A DNA stretch of 64,000 bases from Jaltomata sinuosa (Eukaryota; Streptophyta; Magnoliopsida; Solanales; Solanaceae), in contig QJPP01000332.1 in assembly GCA_003996215.1 (NCBI GenBank), forward strand, positions 124,001-188,000. The letters are read 5' to 3'. Of this stretch, positions 46,106-58,229 are shown in pieces. The position numbers and the translations under genes are program-made. Each line of letters begins with the position of its first letter. Within the stretch, counting starts at the first letter, position 1. The notes below the pieces were generated by a model, which did no database searches, was not told the DNA's origin, and was given only the letters and a program-made list of their open reading frames with translations.

Positions 46106-48426
46106 TGTTATGACCTAATGGTCGTAAGTGGTACACACACTAATCCTCCGGTGAAAGAACCATCAAACTCAAGTCTTAGCCATTCACTTAACAAATTTTA
46201 GACAAAATAATAATAAAACCAACTTCAATTAATATGGAATAGTCGAAAACTAATAAATTATAAGTGCGGAAATATTCAACTATCTATTATATTTTTAAAG
46301 ACCCAAAAGTCATCGTACAAGAACTCTAAAATGATTAAATATGTCTAAGATGTCCAAAACTAATCAAAATAAAGAGTTTTATCATCTGATAGAAGGAAAA
46401 TAGCCCAATAAATATCCATGACAGCCTAGAGAAGTAGTGCTCACTCTTGGATCAAAATCAGTTGTCTGGATAGAGGTGCGGTCGCGTCTGAGCCTCTGAA
46501 ACACGATTTGCCCACAATAAAAGAAGAATATAGGGTAGTATTAGTATAAACCACTATATACTGGTAGGTATCGTAGGCTAACCCTATTTACAATAAGTAT
46601 ATAGTTAAATCAAATAGCAAGTATCATGAAACTTCAACACTTAGCACGTAGTTCAGTCAACACATAATCACCTAAAGTCAAGCCAACAACTCTGTAACAG
46701 AAATCATATAAGTCACTGAATATTATTATAACAATTCCAGTTCTCATATTTCAACGGTTACCTCACATGGGGATCTATGTTCGCCTCACTTTCACAAAAG
46801 TACTCAGTACTCTTAAGTTCATCTAAATATGTCATTTCATCTCACGCGATCTAAAAAAATGTAAAATTCAACGCAAGTATGTACACACATGCTAAAAGGA
46901 CTTATTTCTACCCAACTAGTCATGACCTGCAGGGGATACACTATGGTCCATGTATCATACCAACTTGTGGTACCCTAAAGTCAACATGAATATATGTACT
47001 AGCTCGTGGTACTCAATCCATAATAGAATAACCATATCTGTACCAGTGTGGTACCTGACCCCTTAACAAATATGAATCTATGGTTCTAAGTCTTTATCTC
47101 TCAGGATATAATACAGATCACTAATCACACGTACACGTTATCATTTAAGTTCTTTAATCAATTCCATACACATAAACACAACTTATTCATTCAAGAATTT
47201 ATGTGATCCCAATCATCAACTCAAGCATGTATGAACATCAATCATAGGTCATTTAATTCAAACACATACAAGCACTAAATTCAGTCTCAACTCTAATTAA
47301 ACTGTAACCTACCTAAACTAATGAATTCAAACTCAAGAAAGTTCAATCGACGAAGCCTTTCCTTTCCTTAACGCCTCAACACGTGCAAAGTCTATAACAA
47401 CAGTTCAAGAGTAATTAATCATTTACTCTTTTATTGTAGGCCTTGAGAATTCAAACCCACTAGTTATACCCTAACATGAGGAATGTAGCATTCCTCATGG
47501 GTCAATTAATTATCAACTAGTCTCACATTATATATATGATCACTATTCATGGAGTTTCTACTCCAATTCCTCTTTTTAAGCCATTTTTATTCTTAAGGTC
47601 ATACCTTTATGGAACTCAAGGTTCTCAATTCATTCAAAACATGTTTAGAAATACTTAATTCATGCTAGGAAGTATTAAATAACATCCTAGGATCAAATGT
47701 AGGTGAAATTACTCCTACCTATAGGGTTTTTCTCACTTTTCATACTTTCGGGGCTCTACACCCATAATTCCATTGTTAATCCTCATTCCTACAATTCTAA
47801 AATAAAAAGGGGGTTAAATGTTGATAAAAAGAATGAATTACTCACTTTAATGGAGGAAAATCACCTAGCACAGTAGAAAAATTACCACCTAGTAGTTCTA
47901 TAATGAGACCTTAAGTGTTGGGAAATAAAACTCGAAAAACTGACTTAAGTCACGCAATCTGACCCCGTCTCTCACTGCAGCGGTTGCTTTCTCACTATGG
48001 CAAGACTTGGCTCACTATGATGAGCTCTAATTACTTTGCCAAGCCCGCTATGATAGAAAGTGTACTGTTATGGCAAACTCACCGCGGTGAGATTCCATTT
48101 GCTACAGTGGTTCCAAAAATAGAAACTTGAGAACTCGCCTAAAACTCTTCATTTCATAACAAAACTTGATCTTTAGACATCACGAATCAATCCCAATGCA
48201 GCAACCATCATAGCTAAAGTTCTATGAACCCAATTATTATTCCAAAACTTCTTATGGGACCCCACACCACTCGACTATCCATAAATGAATATCACACTAT
48301 TGAATACTACACCACGAGACATAATTCATCTCTAAGGCACACAACACCATATTTTTGTCAAAATCTACCCTAGCCTAAAATTTTATCAACTCTCATCTTA
48401 GGGAAAACTCTAATTCGGTAGTTACA
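46106..48426 (-). repeat. 3' LTR of element F
   Basis: Minus strand starts TGTAACTACCG at 48426, just downstream of the chromodomain frame, and ends ...GGTCATAACA at 46106. About 2.3 kb. GGTAC-box phrases (TTGTGGTACCC, CTCGTGGTACTC, CAGTGTGGTACC) lie at 46965-47055. The paired 5' LTR is not in the window, so the right border rests on the terminus and gene position only. Confidence 0.7.
47960..48125 (-). promoter_or_regulatory. Word array in element F LTR
   Basis: Words CTCACCGCGGTGAG (a perfect 14-bp palindrome at 48079-48092), CTCACTATGGCAAG, CTCACTGCAGCGG and CCGCTATGATAG. A weak TATA-like TTTTATTTCC lies downstream at about 47922-47931. Confidence 0.5.
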
Positions 48427-48462
48427 CCTATTCAATACTATAATAAAAAATAAGTTATTACA

Positions 48463-48720
48463 TTAGGTACTAATTAAACAACCATTTGTCCCCAAATGTA
48501 AGCAAGAAAGAAAAGGGAAAAATAAGGAGTTACCTGAATCGGCAAAAAGATGTGGGTACTTTTCACGCATGTTCTCTTTGGTTTCCCAAGTGACCTCCTC
48601 GACAGGACGATTCTTCCACTGAACCTTCACAAATGCAATTTTCTTAGTCCTTAATTTTTGTACATCTATATCAGGATCAACAACATGTTCCTTTTCATAA
48701 GAGAGGTTTTCATCTAACAA
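48463..48720 (-). pseudogene. Chromodomain of element F pol (open segment)
   Basis: Residues about 15-62 of this open segment form the chromodomain-like part: VDPDIDVQKLRTKKIAFVK, then VQWKNRPVEEVTWETKENM and YPHLF. Chromovirus chromodomains sit at the C terminus of integrase and are known to steer insertion toward particular chromatin. The frame is continuous with the upstream 48742-48990 segment except for one stop. It ends 37 bp from the LTR. Confidence 0.8.
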
Positions 48721-51700
48721 GACCGAATCCCAGTGAATAATTTAGTCACCATCTCCATGATACTTCTTAAGCATTGACACATGAAACACGAGATAAACTC
48801 CCAATAAAACAGGAGGCAAAGCTAATTTGTAGGCTAGCAGCCCCACAACCTTTAGAATCTCAAATGGTCCAATGTACCTTGGACTTAGTTTATCACGTTT
48901 ACCAAATCTCATGACACCCTTCATGGGTGAGACCTTGAGTAACACTTGCTCACCTTTCATGAAATGCATATCTCTCACCTTCCTATCCACATACTTTTTT
49001 GTTGGCTTTGAGCCTCTAAGAGCCTCTATTGGATTAACTTTACCTTCTCCATGGAGTCTCTTAGAAGATCAGTACCCTACTTTCTTACCTCAAAAAAATC
49101 AAACCAACCAATGAGAGATCTACACCTTCTCTCATATAATGTCTTGAACAGAGACATATCTATGGTCGAATGACAGCTATTATCATATGAAAATTCTGCT
49201 AATAATAAATATTAGTCCAAATAACCTCTGAAATCCATCACACATATACAAGCATATCCTCCAACACCTGAATTATCCACTCAGACTGACCATCGGTCTG
49301 AGGGTAAAAAGTTATACTCAGGTCCAACCTAGTACCCAACTCTTTATGCAAATTTTGCCAAATGTTAGATGTAAACTGAGAACCCATATTTAAAATGATA
49401 GAAATAAGAACCCCATGTAATCGAACAACTTCCTTGAGGTACACCTTGGACAACTTCGCTGCATTGTAAGTCACCTGAACCAAAATGAAGTGCACAGACT
49501 TCGTCAGCCTATCCACAATTACCCAGATTGAATCATACTTACCTAAAGTCTTAGGGAGACACACAACAAAATCTATGGCTATCCTCTCCCACTTTCATTC
49601 AAGAATGGGCATCCTTTGAAGAGTACCACCAGGCTTCTGGTGTTCATACTTCACATGTTGGAAATTCTTACACTTAACCACAAAATCAATTATATCTCTT
49701 TTCATTTGACTATAGTGTTTATTCAAATTGCGATACATCTTGGTCACACCAGGATATATAGAATATTTCAAATCGTGAGCCTCAACTAGAATTGTAGGAA
49801 TAAAGTTATCAACAAGGGGTACAAAAGCTCACCCCTTGATTCTCATAACATTCTCATCATCAATCATGGCTTCTTTAGCCTCACCCAATAAAATTTTATC
49901 GCAAGTTCTACTTAACTTAGAATCTTCAAACTGTTTAGCCTTAATCTTCTAAAGGAATGAGGACCTTACCTCAATAAATGCTAACAATCCACCTCTCTCA
50001 GACACTTTAAGTCTCATAAAACTGTGAGCTAGAGTTTGAATCTCTATAGCCAATGGACGTCTGGTAGTAAGTTAAGCTACCCATACTTTTAACTTTTTTA
50101 CTCAACATGTCGGCCACTACATTAGTCTTACCTGGATTTTATAGGATGGTGATATCATAGTCTTTGAGCAACTCAATCCACCTCAGCTGCCTTAGGGTTA
50201 AATTATTCTATGTGAACACATGCTGCAAACAATGGTGGTCTATCAACACTTCACAACGTACCCCATATAAGTAATTCCTTCATATTTGGAGAGCAAAGAC
50301 CACAACAACCAACTCTAAGTCATGAGTAGGATAATTTTCTCAAGTACTTTCAATTTCCTCAAAGAATATGCAATAACATTCCTTTCCTACATTAATACAA
50401 TACCTAAACCAGATTGTGAGGCATCAAAATATACAATGAAATTCTTACCCTCCACTGGCAATGCAAGAATGAGAGCGGTAGTCAATAAGGTCTTGAGCTT
50501 TATCTCTCCTCATATTTATTTGACTAATGAAATGGAACCTCTTTCTGAGTCAGCTGGTTCAGATGAGTAGTAATGGATGAAAACCTCTTCACAAACCTAC
50601 GGTAATAACTGGCCAACCCCATAATCTACAAACCTCGATCACCACAATAGGCCTATCCCAATTCTTAACTGCCTCTATTTTCTGCGGGTCTACCATCACC
50701 CTCTCTTTTGAAACTACATGTCCCAAGAATGACACAGAAGCCTACTAGAATTCACACTTAGAAATTTCACATAAAGCTCCTTTCTTTCAACAAACCCAAC
50801 ACAATCCTTAGGCAATTCTTATGCTCTTCCTCACTCTTAGAATAAACTAAGATTTCATCAATAAATACAATCATGAATGAGTCCAAGTAGGGCTTAAATA
50901 TCTCATTCATTAATCATGTGAAAGCGGCTGGGATATTAGTTATTCCAAAGGACATCACTTGAAATCCATAGTACCCATAACTGGTCCAGAATGAAGTCTT
51001 AGGGATATTAGCAAGCCAAATTTTTAGCTGATGGTATCTAGACCTCAGATCAATCTTAGAGAAGTCTTATGCACCCTAAAACTGGTCAAATAGATCATCA
51101 ATACGGGAAAGAGGATACTTGTTATGAATCGTAACTTTATTCAACTGCATGTAGTCTATGCACATACATAGACTATCATTCTTCTTCTTCACAAACAAAC
51201 CGGAGCATCCCATGGGGAGGCACTTAAATAAATGAAGCCCTTACCTAGAAACTCTTGTAACTGAGCCTTTAGCTCTCTCAATTTAGTCGACATTATTCTA
51301 TAAGGGGTAGTAAAAATAGGACGCATATTCGACTCTAAGTCAAGCAAAAGTCAATGTCGTAGTCTAGTGGCATGCCAAGCAAATCTAGAGGAAATATTTC
51401 TTGAAACTCGTGCACCACAAGAACTGACTAGATAGATAGGACCTCTGCACTAGTTTCCAAGAGTTGTGCTAAGAATGTCAAACACCCCCTTTCTATCAAA
51501 CTCTTGGAATGAATAAAAGATATAGTTTTTATGGGAGAAGGACTATAATTAACCTCTCACTAAAGTCAATCCATCCTTAGCATAGCCACAATTACTATTT
51601 TAGCTTGACAGTCAAAGATAGCATGGTGAGGAGACAACCAAATCATTCCTAGAATGTTGTCAAAATCCACCATGTCCAAAATTACTAAATTAGCCTAGGT

Positions 51701-51766
51701 TTTTTTCCCCACAAACATAACAGACAAGCACAATAAACTCTATCAACAACCACAGAATCATCAACT
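48463..51766 (-). pseudogene. pol: Chromovirus pol of element F (protease, RT, RNase H, integrase, chromodomain)
   Basis: Minus-strand order: protease end near 51650; RT with MCIDYMQLNKVTIHNKYP (about 51170-51120) and the active-site box changed to FIDE (50853-50864, FIDD expected); RNase H remains 50560-49900; integrase 49850-49238; GPY/F-like module MKGVMRFGKRDKLSPRY in 48742-48990; and a chromodomain in 48463-48720 (KVQWKNRPVEEVTWETKENM). In integrase a zinc-site His and Cys are replaced (SIYPG; CKNFQ) and the second catalytic Asp is Asn (LNMGSQFTS), while the Glu in DGQSE is kept. Frameshifts and stops abound. The chromodomain and gene order place it in the Tekay/Del group. It is cut at 51771 by LTR I, and gag is not seen in the window. 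Confidence 0.85.
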
Positions 51767-52439
51767 AGAGTTATAATGACCCTTGATCATTCTCGTGTTT
51801 ATGACTTCCTTGTACTATTAGAGCTTGCCTATAGTGGTCCTAAGTCATTTATGACTTGATGGGACCAGTGGTTCAGTGCCCTGGTTGTTCGTTTGGTCTT
51901 TATGGCCATTTCCCTATTTCAGAGCTTAAGCTTAGAAAATCATTGACTTTAGTCAATATTCTTAGCTAACATGCTCAAAATCAAATTCTAACGGTTCCAT
52001 TAGCTCTAAAACATGGATTTTGGTCTAGTTGGACCTTTAGTCAGGGCCTAGGAACTTCCGGTATGATTCTATCTTACTTTTTGAGATTTCAGGCAAATTG
52101 GAGTTAGAAGTTTGACTTTGGTAAACTTTTGATGATTGGAGAATTAGATTCAAAATCTGACAGTTCCATCAGCTCCAAAATGTTAGGTTTTGGTTAGGTA
52201 GGTGGTTGGTTTGGGTCATGGGTGAGCCGACTCATCTTGGGTGTTTGGTTGGCTTTAGCTAGTGTTGACTTGGGTCAACCTTCCTTTGAAATGACCTTGT
52301 ATAGAAGTTTCATCAATTCCGTTAAGTCCAAAATGTTGTTTTCACTCTAGTAGCATAGTTGATTTGTGAGTATCGGGTTCCAATTATGCCCAAAATATCC
52401 CGTGGAAGTTTTTATTTTTGCTGGTTTTCTACAGCAGGC

Positions 52440-52650
52440 ACTTGTTCAGCGCTAATGACACCAAGGCAGCACGATCGCGCTAGCCTGCTACTCCCCTTCA
52501 GCAGTGATGGCGCCATGCCAGTGTGCTAGCCTCCATTACCAATAACACCCCTTTGGCATGATCTCGCCTATGCGTGCCCAGTCCCTTCAGCGCCAACAAC
52601 GCCAGGCTAGCGCTAATGGCGCTAGCTTGTGGCCTATAATATAAAATCCC
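52440..52650 (+). promoter_or_regulatory. Word array and TATA box of LTR I
   Basis: 52440-52630 holds CAGCGCTAATG, GATCGCGCTAGCC, GATGGCGCCATGCC, CAGCGCCAACAACGCC and GCTAGCGCTAATGGCGCTAG, immediately followed by CCTATAATATAAAATCCC (52633-52650) and a CT-rich leader. The surrounding U3 is homologous to element E, but the words differ from E's. Confidence 0.65.
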
Positions 52651-55600
52651 ATCTCCTCAAAATTTTAGTCTATTTATCTCATTTCCTCTCACTCCAAAAC
52701 TGATTTCCCTATCCTAAAACTTTCTCGAAGTCAATTCCAAGCTGTGGGACTTCATCAAATTAAGGATTTCATCATTTCCCTATTTGTTTGGTAAGTGTTC
52801 TCCTTAAATTTCTTCTTCCCCACGGAAAAAACCTCCATTGTTGTACTTTTCTTAGCTTGGGGTTCTTATTTGGTTTGTAGTGCTTAATTGGAGCTGTTGG
52901 TTCACGGTTGTGCATAGTTTTTCCCATAGACTTGCTCCCTCTCCTCGTGGTAGGTAAACTCTCCCTATTATTCTGGTATTTTCTTCTTTAATTCCCTCCT
53001 TGGTTCTTTATTTTGGTGGGATATTTTTAGCCTTGGTTGTTGGCTAAATCTACTCAATTTTGGAGCATGCACACATGGGGTGTTGGGATCATCATGCACT
53101 TTTTCATTTTTAACTTCGAGTTGCCGAGCCCACGGGCCTGCTTTTGACTCAGATTTTGACCCTGCTGTACTTTTAGCAATATGGGTATCATTAGTCTTGT
53201 TTTAATATGTAGATTATGTTTGTGATAGTGTGATTACTTTTCAGGATTTCTCAAAGCAGTTCAAGCTTGGACATCATTGTTCCAACAGCTTGTCATCGAA
53301 CGATAAGTAGGTTACAATTTCCTTTTCCTAGACTTTGCGTATATAGGCTATAATTGCACTATTTAGCATCCTTGGGTTGGGTTTATCAGTTTGGCACCCC
53401 AGACCTTATCCGCTTTCTTTCTGTCCGGCTTTTCTTATCGTATCGTTATAGTATTCAGTTTAATCGATAACATTACCCCTTGTGGCCCTGTGTGGCCTTG
53501 TATCTAGACCAGAGATGGTGGGTTATTTAGGAATGTACCTTAGTCCTGAACATTGGTATCTAGATTATTGAGCTGGTTATCTATGTTGTAGAGTGATTGG
53601 AGTTTGTGTAGAGCCAATAGGTTGATTGTGAGCCGTTCGTCTATTATTTGCGTTCTGCATACCATTATCATCCATATAAAAGAGATTTTCTGCATGTTTT
53701 ACTACTATTTTTGTTGTGGGCCTACTATAAATGGTTTTCTAAACCTTGCATGGCCTAGAGGGCCTATTTTCGTTAAAATTGGTTATAAAGGGTTTGAAAC
53801 TAACTTTTATGGATCTTCTTGGGGTAAAAGAGACTAAATAATTATTTTATAACCATTTTCACACTTACACTTGGCTCAGCTAAGCCATAGAGCTAGACAT
53901 GTTTTACTACTGATTTAGACCCGAATAGACTCCGGGCACCCATTTTGAGATTTTGGTTACCGGGTTGGGTTTCGGATACACTCTAGACGGTTATATTTGA
54001 GATTCTGAGATTTAGTATGTGGTCGAGCATCTCCATAGACCTTGCCTATCTTGACCAGGGGCTACATCTTGAGTATGGCAGAGGAGGGGTATATGGTGCA
54101 CTTGAGGTGTATGGGTGTGTGTCACGACCCAATTTCTCGATCATGATGGCACCTACAACCTCACAGTAGGCGAACCAATCCCCGTAGCCCAGAACAGGTA
54201 ATAATGGGCTACTATCTAACAAATAAGCGGGAGAGTAGTTTAATAAGCAAAAGTAAGGGAACAAGATGAAGAGGATAGATAACAGGAATATATATATACT
54301 TATGCGGAAACTAAACCAAACCCCAAGACCTGGTATCATGGTATAGAGCAAAAACTACATACATGGAGTGCAAACGATCCAAAATAATATATACAGATGT
54401 CTCTGAATGGTAATAGAGTACATAAAGCAAAAGATAAACTAAAGCTAAGCTCCGATCTCCAAGAACTCACCCTCAGTCTGAAGTAATCCCCAACAGATCT
54501 CCAAGCACGACTTACAGCGATCTAACAACGATGGCCCACGCTAGGATCTACACCCAAAGATGCAGGGGGTAGGGTGAGCACCAAATGCGAAGCATAAGGT
54601 ACCCAGTAGGTATCATAGGCCGACTGGGAACATATAAGATAAAAGCGTAGTAACAGACAGAATAGAAACAAGTAGTCACAGAAATCAACAAAAGGTACAC
54701 AGGAACTAGCCCAGAGGGAAGTCAACAGAACCACATGTGAGGCCAGCAAGCAAAAATATATACACCATAGGCACAGGTGAAAGTAAGAAACAATGCACCT
54801 GGGGTCCTTGCAATAACAGTGTATACATAATAAGTTTACGAAATGGACGGTATACCAGTAACCTCAAGTGTAAGAAGAGGGAAAGAGTAATGATAGGCAT
54901 GCTCAGAGACATGAATCAAACACAACTAATCATATCAATCTCAAATCCAGAAACTAACAATTTAGCTGTAACCAATTTCATACTTAACCGTAACAGGGAA
55001 CAATTCTACAAGTAAATAGCAAGAGTCTACCTACAGTCCCCCGGCCGCCCATACAACTGAGGAACACAAACAAGTGAAAACAAACCCTCCGACATCCCAT
55101 ACTACCGGAGCGTACAATCAACAAACAACAAACAAGGGTGGAGCCTCAAACAATGAATGATATGATGCATGAAGATCTCAAGTGAAATGGTATCTCTGTA
55201 TGTACCTCCTCCGGTGCCGATCCAGCCCAGCAGGTAGGTTTCATGGAAGGACACTGCCCGTATACCTCTCCTCCACCGTATACCCTTCCTCCGCACACGC
55301 AGCCCGCAGCCCCAGTCCTAGATGGCAAGGTCCATGGAGGTCCCTGACCCCATACTAAAACTCAGTATCAAAACATGTCGTCCGGAAGCAAGTCCGGGTT
55401 CAAGATAGAGACCCAGTCTCGAATATGCATGCCCAGACCCTATCCAGGACTAAAGTAGTAGGAAAATATCTCAAAAAACCCCTCCAAGGGTGCCCGGGCA
55501 TAACCGAGTCTAAACGGTAGAAAGTCATATCGGGTACTCGGTCCGACCGAGGCTAAAATTATCTCAAATAGCAAGAAAACTCAACTAGCACCCCGGCCCT

Positions 55601-56493
55601 GCCGAGTCTAGCGTTAATCGTAAAACTGGTGATTTAAATCATAATTTTACTTTCTTTTACCCAAGAATATTCACAAGTTAAATCAAATCATTTCCAAATT
55701 ATTTCCATAAAAAACGTGCCCCCGAGGCCATGTAAGGCTTAGAAAATAGTGTCAGTAGGCTCGAAGCCCAAACCGTAGTAAAACATGGATAAAACCTCTT
55801 TATATGCATGGAAATGGTATGATCAAACACAATAGCTGCCCAGCAGCTCACAATCAACCTATCGAACCTGCACAGGCCCACAGCTACTCAGCTAGCATAA
55901 CCAGCCTAGAAGGATAATTCTATGCCCGGGACTCGCGGACATTCCCAAAATCCCACCTTCTATGTTCCAGAGTCAACAAGGTCTCACAGGACCACAAGAG
56001 TAAATAAAATATATCGGCAAGTACTACAAGCAACAGAGGAACAAAAGTAGGCGGACATGAATAAAGTGGTCGAGGTCCGTGGTACCAACCTAATAAACCA
56101 ACCCAAGGATGCCCATTAATACAATTTTATCCGATATATGCTAAGTCTAGGGATTTTAAACCATAACCTACCTGTCGTCCGACGACAAGCTACTAGAACG
56201 ATGATGTCCTAGCCCGAACCACTCTGAAAAGCTCTGAAATGATATCAACTCGAATTTGGGATTGAATAACTTGACGTAGATAATTGATTTTTTTTTTGAC
56301 GAAAATAAGCACGAACAGTAGTATACCTAAGCTTAGAAGTATATTCACACAATTAGTCAATATATACCTACAGTGGAGGATTGCTTTTCCTATTAAGAAA
56401 ATACAAAAAAATAATAATGTAGAATGGGATTATAAAGGAAGGATCAGCAGCTTACTCTTATGCCACTACATACTGCCTAACCTTGTTGTAATG

Positions 56494-56519
56494 CCTCCAC
56501 TTCCACGTGGAAGTGGAGG
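56494..56519. repeat. Perfect 26-bp palindrome with CACGTG core
   Basis: Each arm is CCTCCACTTCCAC or its complement, with no loop. It lies within the non-homologous AT-rich segment of LTR H. The core CCACGTGG is a G-box-like sequence. No further function can be read. Confidence 0.9.
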
Positions 56520-56990
56520 TGGCAACCAATTCCATCCCGTTAAGTATATACTTGGGTATTGCATAAATTCATGGTAAAATATATATAACTTTTTGAATAT
56601 ATAATAATTAATAGAAAATTATTTCAAATAAAACCTACTATATTATAATAATAATTTTCAACATAACTAAATTTACTATCTCCGTTAAAATATTACAATG
56701 TATACAAACCTTATAAAATAAGTACATACACAATTATATCATAATAAAAGTATTTTTCATAGACCTTTAAAATACATTAAAAAAAGGTAATAAAAAATAT
56801 AACTTTAAAATAAAATATTTTCAAATATACGCGCGATGCTAATAACATTCTTAAATTTAGGTTCGCAATTCACCATCGCACGATTTTGATACTCAAGAAC
56901 TCTCTTGGAACCCTCCTTTATGTTTTCTCACTGTTCCAGAACTGAAATGGCATTTTAAAACGTGAAGTTGAGGCTTTAAATCGATTTTAA

Positions 56991-57030
56991 CCCGACCCGG
57001 TTTGCGACCCGGTTCGCGACCCGGTTTCTG
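56991..57030 (-). promoter_or_regulatory. Word array of solo LTR H
   Basis: Three copies of the CGACCCGGTT word in about 36 bp (plus-strand reading), followed on the minus strand by AT-rich CGATTTAAAGCC and TTTTAAAATGCC boxes. A short array, at the homologous place of the longer, different arrays in E and I. Confidence 0.5.
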
Positions 57031-57825
57031 CCAGACAGTCCGCGGTAAAACAGTCATAACTTTTTACTCTGAGATCAGTTGGATGTGAAGTTTTGTGCGT
57101 TGGAAACTAGACTCGAAGACCTTCGATTTGGTATTTCGGGGGACTTCTAACTCTTTATATATTGAGAGAAAGGCTCTGAGACATTTGACCCAAAGTTCAG
57201 AAAATTTATCAAAGAAACTTACGATAACTTTTGCCGATTTGTTTGAATTCAAAACTTATCATACGACCAACCAAACGGCCCGGTCACCGAACTACCAGTC
57301 CCGACAAGCCATAAATGACTTGGGGATGCTACAAACAAGCTCTAGCGATACAAGAAAGGCAAAAACGCATTAATGACCGGAAGGGTCATTACAGTGTGTC
57401 CTTCTATAGATCCTACCTACTGGGCTTATCGGTGCCAGAGGGGGAACATACAGTATAATGGTTACACCTGGTGTTCACACTATTGCATCATATCATTCAT
57501 TTGTGTATGATTCCACCCTTGTTTGCTGTTTGTTAAGTCTACACTCTAGTAGTATGGGATGCTAGAGGGTTTGTTTTCACTTGTATGTGTTCCTCGGGTG
57601 TATGAGCATCTGTTGGGACTGTAGATAGATTTATTATTATTATCCTATCGTAGTACTGTTCTTGTTATGGTTACATTTGGATTCTTATTCGATTATTCAT
57701 ATTTGAGGGTTGTGTTATTATCATGAATTGATTAGTAGTATTTTCTCAAGCATGATTATGTTTTTTGCTTTCCTTCCTTCCCGTTTTACTTGAGGTTACC
57801 GCTATACCACCTATTTCTTAAACTC

Positions 57826-57897
<72 letters not shown>

Positions 57898-58229
57898 CAA
57901 GGATCCAAGTGTGTTTTCCTTTCCTTCACCTGTATTTTGTGTTATATATATGTCTTCGGTGGCTAGTATGGTTTGATTGTATTCTCTGGTATTTTATCTG
58001 TGCTAGTTTTCGTGTACTATTCTCTGTTTGATTCTGTGACTACCTTCTTTCATTCTGCTATTTACTGCTTTTATATCTTATATGTGCTCAGTCGGCCTAT
58101 GATGCCTACTAGGTACCCGTTACTTTGTAATTGGTGCTTATACTACAATCTACATCTTCCTAGTACAGATCCTAGTGTGGTCCATCATTGTTGACTCATG
58201 TAGACTCGTGTAGAGTGCTTTTGGATCAT

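Larger units (their letters stand above)
54120..57393 (-). repeat. Solo LTR H (element E family) inside LTR I, TSD GTGTG
   Basis: Starts TGTCACGACCC and ends GGGTCATTACA. GTGTG at 54115-54119 recurs at 57394-57398. Oriented opposite to its host LTR. 3274 bp. A stretch at about 56280-56860 does not match LTR E by eye and may be an inserted or private AT-rich segment. Confidence 0.93.
51772..58229 (+). repeat. LTR I (element E family, opposite orientation), split by solo LTR H and cut by element C
   Basis: Left part 51772-54119, right part 57399-58229. Starts TATAATGACCC where the family has TGTAATGACCC, flanked by AGAGT (51767-51771). Homologous to the reverse complement of 17406-20966: the upstream U3, the leader with donor TTGGTAAGTG near 52790, and the R/U5 part with a TCGGCC-rich 58080 region. 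About the last 360 bp are missing at 58229, where element C begins. Contains a pure (AT)n tract of about 60 bp at 57830-57892. Confidence 0.85.

Noticed and set aside
50322..50570. 82-codon plus-strand frame
   Set aside because: Antisense shadow of RNase H remains of element F.
46106..51771. Endogenous pararetrovirus (common in Solanaceae)
   Set aside because: A chromodomain and integrase are present and domain order is that of Ty3/gypsy; no movement protein or coat motif is seen.
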